A stretch of DNA of 33,490 nt, taken from NCBI GenBank assembly GCA_003162695.1, contig PMML01000127.1:1-33490 (forward strand), written 5' to 3'. The notes beneath the pieces were generated by a model. That model made no database searches. It was not told the origin of the DNA and saw only the letters and a program-made list of their open reading frames with translations. Of the stretch, positions 9,209 through 15,754 are shown piece by piece. The translations under genes were made by a program, and so were the position numbers. The DNA is from Ignavibacteriota bacterium (GTDB lineage: Bacteria > Bacteroidota > Ignavibacteria > UBA10030). Within the stretch, counting starts at the first letter, position 1. Each line of letters starts with the position of its first letter.

Positions 9209-11515
9209 TTAGATCTCGATACGGAAGAGCGGCAGTTCCTGCAGCGCCGGGAGCGGTCGTTTCGTTTTTTGGATTCCGAATTCCAGCTTCAGCCGCTGGA
9301 GATCGTAGCCGAAGGGAAGCAGGAGCGTCTCCATTGCGCGAAGGGCGAATTCGGTATACTGCTCGATGTCGTATCCGTCTTCGAAAGCGTAGAGCGCCAG
9401 CGGCTTTGCCTTCTCCGGTTTTTTTCTGCCGGACTGATCGAGTATGATGAATTCGATCGATTCGCCTGCCGAAAGATGTACGCCCATCGCCTCGATCATT
9501 TTCGCGACGACGGCGCTGACCGTGTTGGTGCTGTACTCGTCAGCTTCGCGTGTAATGTGCCTGCGCATGACGAGATCCATCGGATTGGCGCGTCCGCTGC
9601 GCAGAAGTGTTATAAACGGCCGTGCGGTATCGAGGACATCCGGCACGAGTGCGGAAAGTTCATCTTTCGTTTGTGCGTCTGCCATGGCTTTGAGCATGGC
9701 CGACTGCATATCTTTGACGAACTTCGGCGTGTCGCGGCGCCGTGCTTCGATGCCCCGCATTTTGCATTCGCCGCTGCGGTACCAACCCACATAATGATTT
9801 GCCGTGGTGATCTGCGGATCCGTTTTGGAGGAGGGGAAGAGAAGCCACCGGTAGATTCCCTCCAGCGAAATATCGATGCCGACGCGGCGGGATATTTCTT
9901 CTGCAAGTTCTTCGTAGTCCCGCTGCGCTGCCCCCTCTTTTTTGAGCCACACGCAATCCACGATGGCATGCAGCAGGCGGTAGCCGCGGCTCTCGGCAAT
10001 TTCTTTTGCGGTCAGAATCGCCTCACGCGAAAAAGCGTTGACCGATTCGTGCGCTTCGATACGTCCGAAGCGGGCGTTCTTATAGCCGAGATATCCGAAG
10101 CAGCTGACCAGCATCCATTTGAGCGCACTTTGCCTGTCGTCGTAGCGCTTGAAGAGCGTTTCGTCTTTTCCCTTGTAGAATTTTTTCATGCGCTTGTAAT
10201 ACGCGCGTTTCTTTACGACCGCACGAAGCGTTTCCGGCACGATGCCGGTCCGCTTTGCGCAGATCGAATAATCCAGCTCCGGAACGCGGCTGCGAATATC
10301 GTCCGGCGAACAGCAGCGGCAATTGATCGTTTCCGGCGAAACGTTGTGATTGACCATGATGCTCGGATACATGGAAACGAAATCTAGCTCGGCCACGTCT
10401 TCGTGATAGCCGACGGGAGGATTGAAAATAAGGCCGCCGCGGTCGGCCAGCAGCAGTATTTCTGCGGATTTGAAATCCTCCGCTTCCCGCTTCTTTGCCG
10501 GAATAAGAATGTTGTTCCGGTACGCCCAGGAAAGCTGCATGGAGGACATCGACGTGCCGATGCTTGCACGGCCCTGCCGCTGTCCGCACATCTGGGTTAA
10601 ACGGGTCATTTCAAGAAGTCCATCCAGATTGGCATTCGACATGGTAAAGGAGTTGTCCGCATCGACGTGCCAGCGGCCTGAGAGTGTAAACGCCCCGTCC
10701 TTATGCACGATCTTCCCGTACTGAAAAAAACTCGATTCTTTCGACGTGCGGTACTGTGCCGTGTCGTCCCGGTTCAGAAGGAGAGGAACCTCGAAATTTT
10801 GCGATGCGCCGGCGATCAACGGCAGCAGCTTCGAGTCGCCGTAATGTGTCAGAAGAATGTCCGGATCGCAGCGGTGCAGATGCCAGTTGAACGACTCCAG
10901 CATCTCGCGCGGGTCGTTCTGTTCCAGCAGGAACGAATGGTTTTCATAGCTGATTTCGAGGAGTATGTTCTTTTGATATTTCGGCGGGACGAAATCGTTC
11001 GCATTGCGCACGAGCATAATGGAAAGCGGCGGCAATTCGTACTCCAGCGCTTCCCGGTCGTCGTTCAGTCGCCACTCCGTCAATTCCCCGTTCTGATTTA
11101 TACTATAATCGCCGAGAGCCAGAGGGAAAAGCTGCGTTTCGTAGAAAAACAGTTGTTCGACGGGAATATCCGAATTGAAGAAAGCGAAATGCGGGAAAAA
11201 ATTTTCAAAATACCGCACGGCATCCTGGAACCGTCTCGTGTCGTGAACATGGACATAAAGGACATCGAGAGCATCGCCGGAATAAATCTCCGTGCGTGTC
11301 GTTTGCGTAAACGATACGCGCACCGGGCAGCGGGATGCCAGGACGGGGACACGTTTCGCATCGGAAGCGTTCAGGTGCAGAAAGAACGACGGCAGGAAGC
11401 GGCACCAGCACGGGATCCGCTCGCCGCTGCGCCCGATCAGCCACAGTGTCAGTCCCTGCTCGGACGGGTAAACGTCAAAGAGCCATCCGGAGACCAAGGA
11501 TTGTCGATTCATCAT
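9209..11515 (-). CDS. Family-B DNA polymerase, PolB2/Dpo2-like, with altered exonuclease and motif C
   Basis: 768 residues. Motif A is intact (D378-FVSMYPS). Motif B is changed from KxxxNSxYG to K466-WMLV-SCFGYLG (Asn to Val470). Motif C, normally DTDS, reads V519-D520-C-V-W, keeping the first Asp and losing the second. The exonuclease domain is recognisable (DPDILLTHYGDSKLLPL at 217-233) but the ExoII Asp is L230. ExoI DIE reads E187-I-S, and I cannot find ExoIII. The thumb ends in EYSTNTVSAVVAKMIEAMG and EFIILD. This pattern resembles the family of apparently inactivated archaeal B polymerases (PolB2; Sulfolobus Dpo2 is damage-inducible) and its few bacterial relatives. It is the third gene of the leftward operon from 12627. 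No Shine-Dalgarno site is visible; its start abuts 7-bp repeats. Confidence 0.9.
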   Translation of the reverse strand: MMNRQSLVSGWLFDVYPSEQGLTLWLIGRSGERIPCWCRFLPSFFLHLNASDAKRVPVLASRCPVRVSFTQTTRTEIYSGDALDVLYVHVHDTRRFQDAVRYFENFFPHFAFFNSDIPVEQLFFYETQLFPLALGDYSINQNGELTEWRLNDDREALEYELPPLSIMLVRNANDFVPPKYQKNILLEISYENHSFLLEQNDPREMLESFNWHLHRCDPDILLTHYGDSKLLPLIAGASQNFEVPLLLNRDDTAQYRTSKESSFFQYGKIVHKDGAFTLSGRWHVDADNSFTMSNANLDGLLEMTRLTQMCGQRQGRASIGTSMSSMQLSWAYRNNILIPAKKREAEDFKSAEILLLADRGGLIFNPPVGYHEDVAELDFVSMYPSIMVNHNVSPETINCRCCSPDDIRSRVPELDYSICAKRTGIVPETLRAVVKKRAYYKRMKKFYKGKDETLFKRYDDRQSALKWMLVSCFGYLGYKNARFGRIEAHESVNAFSREAILTAKEIAESRGYRLLHAIVDCVWLKKEGAAQRDYEELAEEISRRVGIDISLEGIYRWLLFPSSKTDPQITTANHYVGWYRSGECKMRGIEARRRDTPKFVKDMQSAMLKAMADAQTKDELSALVPDVLDTARPFITLLRSGRANPMDLVMRRHITREADEYSTNTVSAVVAKMIEAMGVHLSAGESIEFIILDQSGRKKPEKAKPLALYAFEDGYDIEQYTEFALRAMETLLLPFGYDLQRLKLEFGIQKTKRPLPALQELPLFRIEI

Positions 11516-11549
11516 TGTTCGTAGTTCTTGGTTCTTAGTTCTTAGTGGT
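11515..11549. repeat. Degenerate 7-bp tandem repeat at the polymerase start
   Basis: Five 7-bp units of the TAGTTCT type: TTGTTCG, TAGTTCT, TGGTTCT, TAGTTCT, TAGTGGT. The first unit touches the polymerase ATG. The 126-bp gap in the operon is bounded on both sides by such repeats. Confidence 0.75.
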
Positions 11550-11637
11550 TATGTGACAAATGAAACCAGTACACTTAAAGAGTCGTGCTGCCGTGCGGCG
11601 GTGCTGCAGTGCTGCCGTTGTTTAACAATTCGTTTTT

Positions 11638-11672
11638 CTGTTCACTGTTTACTGTTCGCTGTTAACCGTTTC
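11638..11672. repeat. Degenerate 7-bp tandem repeat overlapping the 3' end of the 81-residue gene
   Basis: Units CTGTTCA, CTGTTTA, CTGTTCG, CTGTTAA, CCGTTTC. They encode the stop and about the last nine residues (KRLTANSKQ) of the upstream small protein on the minus strand. Its tail may therefore be repeat-derived. Confidence 0.75.
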
Positions 11673-11887
11673 AACGCTTTCTGCTGTTCTACCAGAATCG
11701 AGATAATGACGCTTTCGAACGGAACCGGACGCATGGTATAAAAATTCTCGGCAAGATGTTTCCTCGCCGCCCGGAAGATTTCATCGAAAGCGTCCTGGTC
11801 CTCTTTGCGCAGTCCGCGCCGGAATTTAGACCAGCTTGCTATTTCCGCATCGATCAGGTTCGTAAATGTCGGTACTGTCCGTCCCAT
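11642..11887 (-). CDS. Small 81-residue protein of unknown function in the polymerase operon
   Basis: I do not recognise a family. The sequence begins MGRTVPTFTNLIDAEIASW and is mostly charged and helical (KFRRGLRKEDQDAFDEIFRAARKHL, then SVIISILVEQQKALKRL). No signal peptide, membrane segment or metal-binding cysteines are present. The start is well supported: GGAG lies 7 nt before the ATG and the gene begins 14 nt after the RecA-like gene, so the two are tightly coupled. The polymerase follows after a 126-nt repeat-bearing gap. By position it could be an adaptor between the RecA-like subunit and the polymerase; that is inference. Confidence 0.8.
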   Translation of the reverse strand: MGRTVPTFTNLIDAEIASWSKFRRGLRKEDQDAFDEIFRAARKHLAENFYTMRPVPFESVIISILVEQQKALKRLTANSKQ

Positions 11888-11901
11888 GGTGCTGCTCCTT
11901 T

Positions 11902-12588
11902 TTATGCCCGGCCTGTTTTAAGGCTAGAGGTCTTATTGGTTGGTTTTTCAGCTTCTAAGAACACTTGCGGCGATCCTGCGGCGTCGGCGTCGAGTTTATA
12001 GACCCGGTCGACGCTGGATTTGAGCCGCAGAAAAAGACGGTTGCGTTCCTTTGGCGCAACCGTGCGCTCCAGGCAGACGATCAGAATGGAAAGTCCTTTG
12101 GATTTCATTTGCTGGAGCCGCTCTGCAACCCGTCCTAGAATTTGCTGCACCTCGCGCAGCGGGGCCTGTTCGTCGTAAAATGTTTCGAGCAATCCGAAGA
12201 TCATTGCCGTGCGGGAGTCGATCTTTGCAAGAAAGGCGGGAAGCTTGTCGGTGATCGCCTGTTCCATTTGATAGCAGGTAAATCCGCGGGAAATATATAT
12301 GTGCCGGAGAAATTTATTCGGATCGATGCGCCGCTCGCGGGCAAAACGGGTCAGTGCATGCACATCGAACCGGTTGCAGCCGTCTACGACGGCAATGGAA
12401 GAACCGTGCGCCATTGCCTGAGCCGCCATCCGGAGGGACAGGTTAAATACGAACGGGTTGCCGTAGAGGAGGTAAATCTTTCCCGGCTCCTCGGCGAACG
12501 AGCGGATAATGTGCGCTGCCTGTATTGACTGTGCCGGTGCCGGCACATGGCGGTTCATCATATAAGCCTGCAGGATATGGTGCGGCAT
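11902..12588 (-). CDS. RecA/RadA-superfamily protein with degenerate P-loop (ImuA-like role inferred)
   Basis: 228 residues. The order of core segments follows RadA/Rad51: a strand plus P-loop position at ~37-51 (KIYLLYGNPFVFNLS, where the normal GxxxxGKT is lost); SIAVVDGCNRFDVHALTRFARERRI (64-88), matching the RadA segment after the first helix; HIYISRGFTCYQM (96-108), matching the IyvaRaf motif; AMIFGLLETFYDE (128-140) at the Walker B position without its usual Asp; then SILIVCLE (167-174). It probably cannot bind ATP in the usual way. It is the first gene of the leftward operon, ~30 nt after the predicted transcription start. ImuA of the imuA-imuB-dnaE2 cassette is also a RecA-like non-recombinase partner, so an accessory role to the polymerase is plausible. 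The start could instead be the ATG at 12558 or 12555. Confidence 0.75.
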   Translation of the reverse strand: MPHHILQAYMMNRHVPAPAQSIQAAHIIRSFAEEPGKIYLLYGNPFVFNLSLRMAAQAMAHGSSIAVVDGCNRFDVHALTRFARERRIDPNKFLRHIYISRGFTCYQMEQAITDKLPAFLAKIDSRTAMIFGLLETFYDEQAPLREVQQILGRVAERLQQMKSKGLSILIVCLERTVAPKERNRLFLRLKSSVDRVYKLDADAAGSPQVFLEAEKPTNKTSSLKTGRA

Positions 12589-12626
12589 GATTTCACATTC
12601 TTCATTTCATCTTTTTATCTGCTGAA

Positions 12627-12655
12627 AGCATACGACAAAAATGTCGTCTTGTCAA
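12627..12655 (-). promoter_or_regulatory. Promoter of the RecA-like/81-residue/polymerase operon
   Basis: On the minus strand, TTGACA (12655-12650), a 17-bp spacer, then TATGCT (12632-12627). The predicted start is near 12620, giving a ~30-nt leader. The spacer is almost entirely operator 1, so a bound repressor would exclude RNA polymerase. Confidence 0.75.
12632..12647. promoter_or_regulatory. Operator 1 (SOS-box-like dyad)
   Basis: The perfect inverted repeat ACGACA-AAAA-TGTCGT sits between the -35 and -10 elements of the leftward promoter. It shares its half-sites and 4-bp spacing with operator 2. It is the probable binding site of the adjacent HTH-S24 repressor. Confidence 0.75.
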
Positions 12656-12719
12656 GAACAAAATAACATTTTTATCATATCAAAAAAAACACTTGACAAT
12701 GTAAAAGAAAAGCCGCATT

Positions 12720-12748
12720 TTCGATGTATGACATAATTGTCGTATAAG
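12720..12748 (+). promoter_or_regulatory. Candidate promoter of the HTH-S24 repressor gene
   Basis: TTCGAT (12720-12725), 17 bp, TATAAG (12743-12748), with operator 2 filling the spacer. A TTGACA at 12693-12698 has only a weak -10 (CATTTT) at the right distance, so the assignment is less certain than for the leftward promoter. Confidence 0.5.
12727..12744. promoter_or_regulatory. Operator 2 (SOS-box-like dyad)
   Basis: TATGACA-TAAT-TGTCGTA is a 7+4+7 dyad with one mismatch and the same half-site as operator 1. Its centre is 96 bp from that of operator 1. It lies upstream of the repressor gene, consistent with autoregulation. Confidence 0.72.
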
Positions 12749-12750
12749 AT

Positions 12751-12768
12751 AATCGGCAACAGCCGATT
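12751..12768 (+). other. Perfect hairpin at the 5' end of the repressor transcript
   Basis: AATCGGC-AACA-GCCGATT, a perfect 7-bp stem with a 4-nt loop, close to the predicted transcription start. It could stabilise the mRNA or be another protein-binding dyad. Its half-site differs from the two operators. Confidence 0.5.
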
Positions 12769-12799
12769 GATTAACAATTTGCAATGCATTGTTTTTTTA

Positions 12800-12827
12800 A
12801 CTATTGACTGTTTACAATTCACAATTT
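12800..12827. repeat. Degenerate 7-bp tandem repeat before the repressor gene
   Basis: Units ACTATTG, ACTGTTT, ACAATTC, ACAATTT in the leader of the HTH-S24 gene, ending 12 bp before its ATG. Confidence 0.65.
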
Positions 12828-12839
12828 ACCGGTAACCCT

Positions 12840-13490
12840 ATGAAATCGACCATAGCCAGCCGTATCAAAGAAGCGCGTACGGCAAAGCAGATAGATCAAT
12901 CCTTGCTTGCAGCGAGAATCGATATTGCCGTGCGGACCGTGCAGCGGTGGGAAAAAGGGGAACAGGTGCCCGACAGTAATTATCTGATGCGCATTGCAAA
13001 AGCGACCGGTGTCGCTTCGCACTGGCTGCTGACAGGAGAGGGGGAGATGTTTTTGCCGGAAACGATAAAGGGAATCGTGCATCCGCTGCCGATGAGTCGG
13101 TACCGGAAACTGGGACTGATATCGCTGCCATTGTTATCGTCGGTTCCCGGCGGTGCGCTGCGGCAGACGTTCCATCCCGACCATGCCGAGCGGCATGTTA
13201 CCGTCGATGACATACGGGATCCGGGCGCCTTTGCGCTGGAAGTAAAGGGAAACAGTATGGCTTCGCGCATTGAGAACGGAGATGTGATTGTCGTGAGTCC
13301 CCGAATGGAAGTGCACAGCGGGGATATCTGCGTCGTGCGCGTGGACGAGGAAGATACTGTCAAGCGTATCAAGATCGACGAACAATTCGTACACCTGATT
13401 CCGCTCAATCCGGAATACGAACCGATGGTCGTGCGCAAGCGGGACGTGACCTTCATGTGGAAGGTCGTCAAGGTAATAAAGAGTTTGTAG
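12840..13490 (+). CDS. HTH (XRE) - S24 self-cleaving transcriptional repressor, LexA/CI-like
   Basis: 216 residues from the ATG at 12840, chosen because the HTH then starts as in relatives; an in-frame start at 12804 would place the 7-bp repeat in the coding region. The N-terminal XRE helix-turn-helix is at ~5-62 (SRIKEARTAKQIDQSLLAARIDIAVRTVQRWEKG). The C-terminal S24 domain is at ~95-216, with catalytic S139 in KGNSM and K175 in DTVKR. The probable self-cleavage site is G104-G105 in SSVPGGAL, where LexA and CI have Ala-Gly. In this family RecA filaments trigger self-cleavage and derepression. It is divergent from the polymerase operon with two matching dyads between, so it is the likely repressor of that operon and of itself. 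Confidence 0.92.
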   Translation: MKSTIASRIKEARTAKQIDQSLLAARIDIAVRTVQRWEKGEQVPDSNYLMRIAKATGVASHWLLTGEGEMFLPETIKGIVHPLPMSRYRKLGLISLPLLSSVPGGALRQTFHPDHAERHVTVDDIRDPGAFALEVKGNSMASRIENGDVIVVSPRMEVHSGDICVVRVDEEDTVKRIKIDEQFVHLIPLNPEYEPMVVRKRDVTFMWKVVKVIKSL

Positions 13491-13491
13491 A

Positions 13492-13625
13492 CATTCTCGA
13501 GGTTGTCCAAAAAGAAAAATCACGGTAGGACAAACATTCCTGTTTGTCGTTTTTTATTAATATTGGACAGGCAAGAATGCCTATCCTACCAACAAATGAA
13601 CATTTTGGACAGCCTCAGAGGACAT
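13492..13625. repeat. Nested palindromic element (~130 bp)
   Basis: The outer arms CTC-GAGGTTGTCCAAAA (from 13496) and TTTTGGACAGCCTCAGAG (to 13620) are inverted copies. Inside are inverted copies of a second unit: GGTAGGACAAACATTCCTG... (from 13524) and its complement, ending at ATCCTACC (13590). Each inner unit is itself partly palindromic. It begins a few bp after the repressor stop and may end that transcript. No transposase is present, so a REP/BIME-like or MITE-like element is likely. Confidence 0.75.
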
Positions 13626-13693
13626 TTTTCCCTTGCATCTTTTCCACAATTCGGCTATTCTATTTTCACATTCCCTATTAAAAGAAGTCGACA

Positions 13694-15433
13694 ATGAGCT
13701 GGATTCTAGGAACAATCGGTACATTCACCGAAGCGGAGAAGGAGCGTATCTCAGCCCTTCATCCCCGGCCGCTTGCGATCATGAAAACAGACAGCATCTC
13801 GATTGCAGCCGGCGGCATCCCGTCCACTTGTTTAATGGGAAAGTTTACTCCGTCGCAAACCACCGATTGGCATACCTGGCTTGTAGCAGGACTCGGCATG
13901 CGGTGGGAGAAAGACCGCAGTTCATTTTATTCTGCGTCGCAATGGAATTCGGTTCTTATCGTACCGCAGCCGGATTTTTCCCGGATCGACGGCCATTTCG
14001 TCGCTCTTCGTGTCAGCGACAGTGAAATTCAAATTTTTACAGATCGGCTTGGAATGCGAAGCTTCTATGCGGCAAAAACCGCTCGCGGTGTCGTCTTCTC
14101 AACAAGATTGGATTGGGTTGCCCGGGCTTCGGATAATAACGAAATCGATTTTGAATCGTTCGGACCGCAATGGCTGGCATTCAATCAGATTTCATGCTGG
14201 AGTCCGGTTCGCAGCATCTATCGCCTTGGTCCGGGAAGCAGAGCGCGCTATACGGCAGCTTCGTTCGAGCATAAGGAATCGTTATGGTACCCGGATTCCG
14301 ATTCCAATGGGAAAAATGGATTCGAAGAAACACTCAAACCATTTCTCGTGCCGCGGGATGTTTCCGCGGAATCGATTTCATTCGGTCTGTCTGGAGGATT
14401 GGATTCGAGATTACTGCTTGCCATGTACTCAGCCATGGGAGAGAAAAATCTGAAACTTCATGTGTTCGGCGATTCGCTCGATCCTGATGTCATCATATCG
14501 AAGCGGATTGCACACCGGTTGAAGTTATCGCACATCCACGAGCAATATATTCCTCAAAGTTCGGAAGAGCTTCTTTCCCGTCTGCGGGAGTATCTGGCAC
14601 AAATTTACATGACGAGTCCGGCTTCAGCCGTACTCAACGCCGGAGCTGTTGAGCAAGTCGCCGGACATTCATCTCTCATCCTGGACGGCTCCTTCGGTGA
14701 GGTTGCGCGGCGCCAATGTTTCAATCGTTTGCTGATCAAGGGATCGAAAGCGCTTCGGCAGCGGGCCGCGGATCGAATGACGCAATACATGACCATCCGC
14801 CGGGCTTCAATTTTTAATCGGGAGACCGTTGGAACAATGGAGCGAGGCTTTGTCAGGCAGATGCAATGGTATTTGGATGAGACATCTTCACACTGTCCGA
14901 TCGGCGATGAAGATTTTGCCGATCTGATGACTATTCATACAAGGTTTCCAAACTATTCCGGCGTGGAGCAAGCGCGGACGGATGCATTCATGATCAGTTA
15001 TATGCCTTTCCTGCAGCCTTCGGTCCTCGCGAGTGTTTTTTGCATTCCCATGTATCTGAAGAGGAAGGGCAGGCTCTTCCGAAAAATGATTATGCAGCAA
15101 TGCCCTGAACTTGCGTCGTTTCCATTAGTCAAAGGCGGAACAACGTATCCGTTCCGTTTCTCAACCGTACCGGCTCATATCTGGACAGTGATGAAAAAGA
15201 AGATCGGGAAGCCTTATACGGATATGCGGATATATTCAATGCTCGATATGCTGAAAGAATACACGCTCGATCTCGTTCATTCGCAAGACTTCCAAAATTA
15301 TTCAGGATACGATGTACCGAAGATCCGATCTATAGTCGACCGCTATTATGCCGGTGAACAACATTTGGCGCATGAAATCGATTGGTGGTTATCGTTTGAA
15401 TTATGGCGTCAATCGCTGAAAAAGAACATTTGA
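13694..15433 (+). CDS. Asparagine-synthase-related protein lacking the N-terminal catalytic Cys
   Basis: 579 residues. The N-terminal ~200 residues resemble a glutamine amidotransferase class II domain (for example IFTDRLGMRSFYAA, VVFSTRLDWVA), but position 2 is Ser (MSW) rather than the catalytic Cys of AsnB-type enzymes. The synthetase domain has the PP-loop SGGLDSR (233-239) and the later LILDGSFGEVARR (328-340), a variant of the usual SGxGxDE segment. It should activate a carboxylate with ATP, but glutamine hydrolysis is doubtful. Such proteins include lasso-peptide cyclases and sugar- or peptide-modifying enzymes; no leader peptidase, RRE protein or precursor peptide is visible nearby. 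It stands alone after the nested palindrome. The substrate is unknown. Confidence 0.82.
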   Translation: MSWILGTIGTFTEAEKERISALHPRPLAIMKTDSISIAAGGIPSTCLMGKFTPSQTTDWHTWLVAGLGMRWEKDRSSFYSASQWNSVLIVPQPDFSRIDGHFVALRVSDSEIQIFTDRLGMRSFYAAKTARGVVFSTRLDWVARASDNNEIDFESFGPQWLAFNQISCWSPVRSIYRLGPGSRARYTAASFEHKESLWYPDSDSNGKNGFEETLKPFLVPRDVSAESISFGLSGGLDSRLLLAMYSAMGEKNLKLHVFGDSLDPDVIISKRIAHRLKLSHIHEQYIPQSSEELLSRLREYLAQIYMTSPASAVLNAGAVEQVAGHSSLILDGSFGEVARRQCFNRLLIKGSKALRQRAADRMTQYMTIRRASIFNRETVGTMERGFVRQMQWYLDETSSHCPIGDEDFADLMTIHTRFPNYSGVEQARTDAFMISYMPFLQPSVLASVFCIPMYLKRKGRLFRKMIMQQCPELASFPLVKGGTTYPFRFSTVPAHIWTVMKKKIGKPYTDMRIYSMLDMLKEYTLDLVHSQDFQNYSGYDVPKIRSIVDRYYAGEQHLAHEIDWWLSFELWRQSLKKNI

Positions 15434-15714
15434 GTAATTACCGGTTCATTTTGCGGATCTTTTGAGATATAATAATCCTGTAAAGTAAGATTGCGTGGAT
15501 AAATAGAGCGAATGGCGTTATTTAAGCGCCCGAATTTTTGAAGGTAAAGAGGGGTTAAAGTATAGAAGAGCAAATATCGAAGCGGAGCTTCCCGATGTTG
15601 TCTCCCAAGCTCTGCTTGCGAACAGAGGATTTCTGCCTGGGACTCAGATTATGAGGCATTCTACGAAGGTCTGAAGATGGACCAAATGCATGTGATGCTG
15701 ATTGCAGTTTATAA
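15434..15714. other. Gene-free stretch with a palindromic repeat
   Basis: It contains the AGCGGAGCTTCC repeat (15579-15625). In the plus frame ending at the TGA at 15764, a short open stretch reads like a protein tail (SDYEAFYEGLKMDQMHVMLI) but has no start or upstream domain. It may be the end of a lost gene, but support is thin. Confidence 0.4.
15579..15625. repeat. GAAGC-R-GAGCTTCC repeat, copy 1
   Basis: GAAGCGGAGCTTCC, followed ~16 nt later by CAAGCTCTGCTTG. Similar in sequence and spacing to 18957-19006. Both halves are palindromic. Confidence 0.7.
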
Positions 15715-15754
15715 AAGAAAAGCCGCACGATCGATTGACCGGGCGGCTTTTCTT
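15715..15754. terminator. Bidirectional terminator between the asparagine-synthase-like and helicase genes
   Basis: AAGAAAAGCCGC (15715-15726) and GCGGCTTTTCTT (15743-15754) form a perfect 12-bp stem around a 16-nt loop. The T/A-rich ends of the stem suit both strands. It lies 15 bp from the helicase stop. Confidence 0.85.

Noticed and set aside
9071-10387. A 438-residue open frame on the plus strand across the polymerase and sigma genes
   Set aside because: It is the reverse-strand shadow of the polymerase gene, whose family motifs are clear. The plus-strand product is rich in Arg, Phe and Cys with no recognisable domain.
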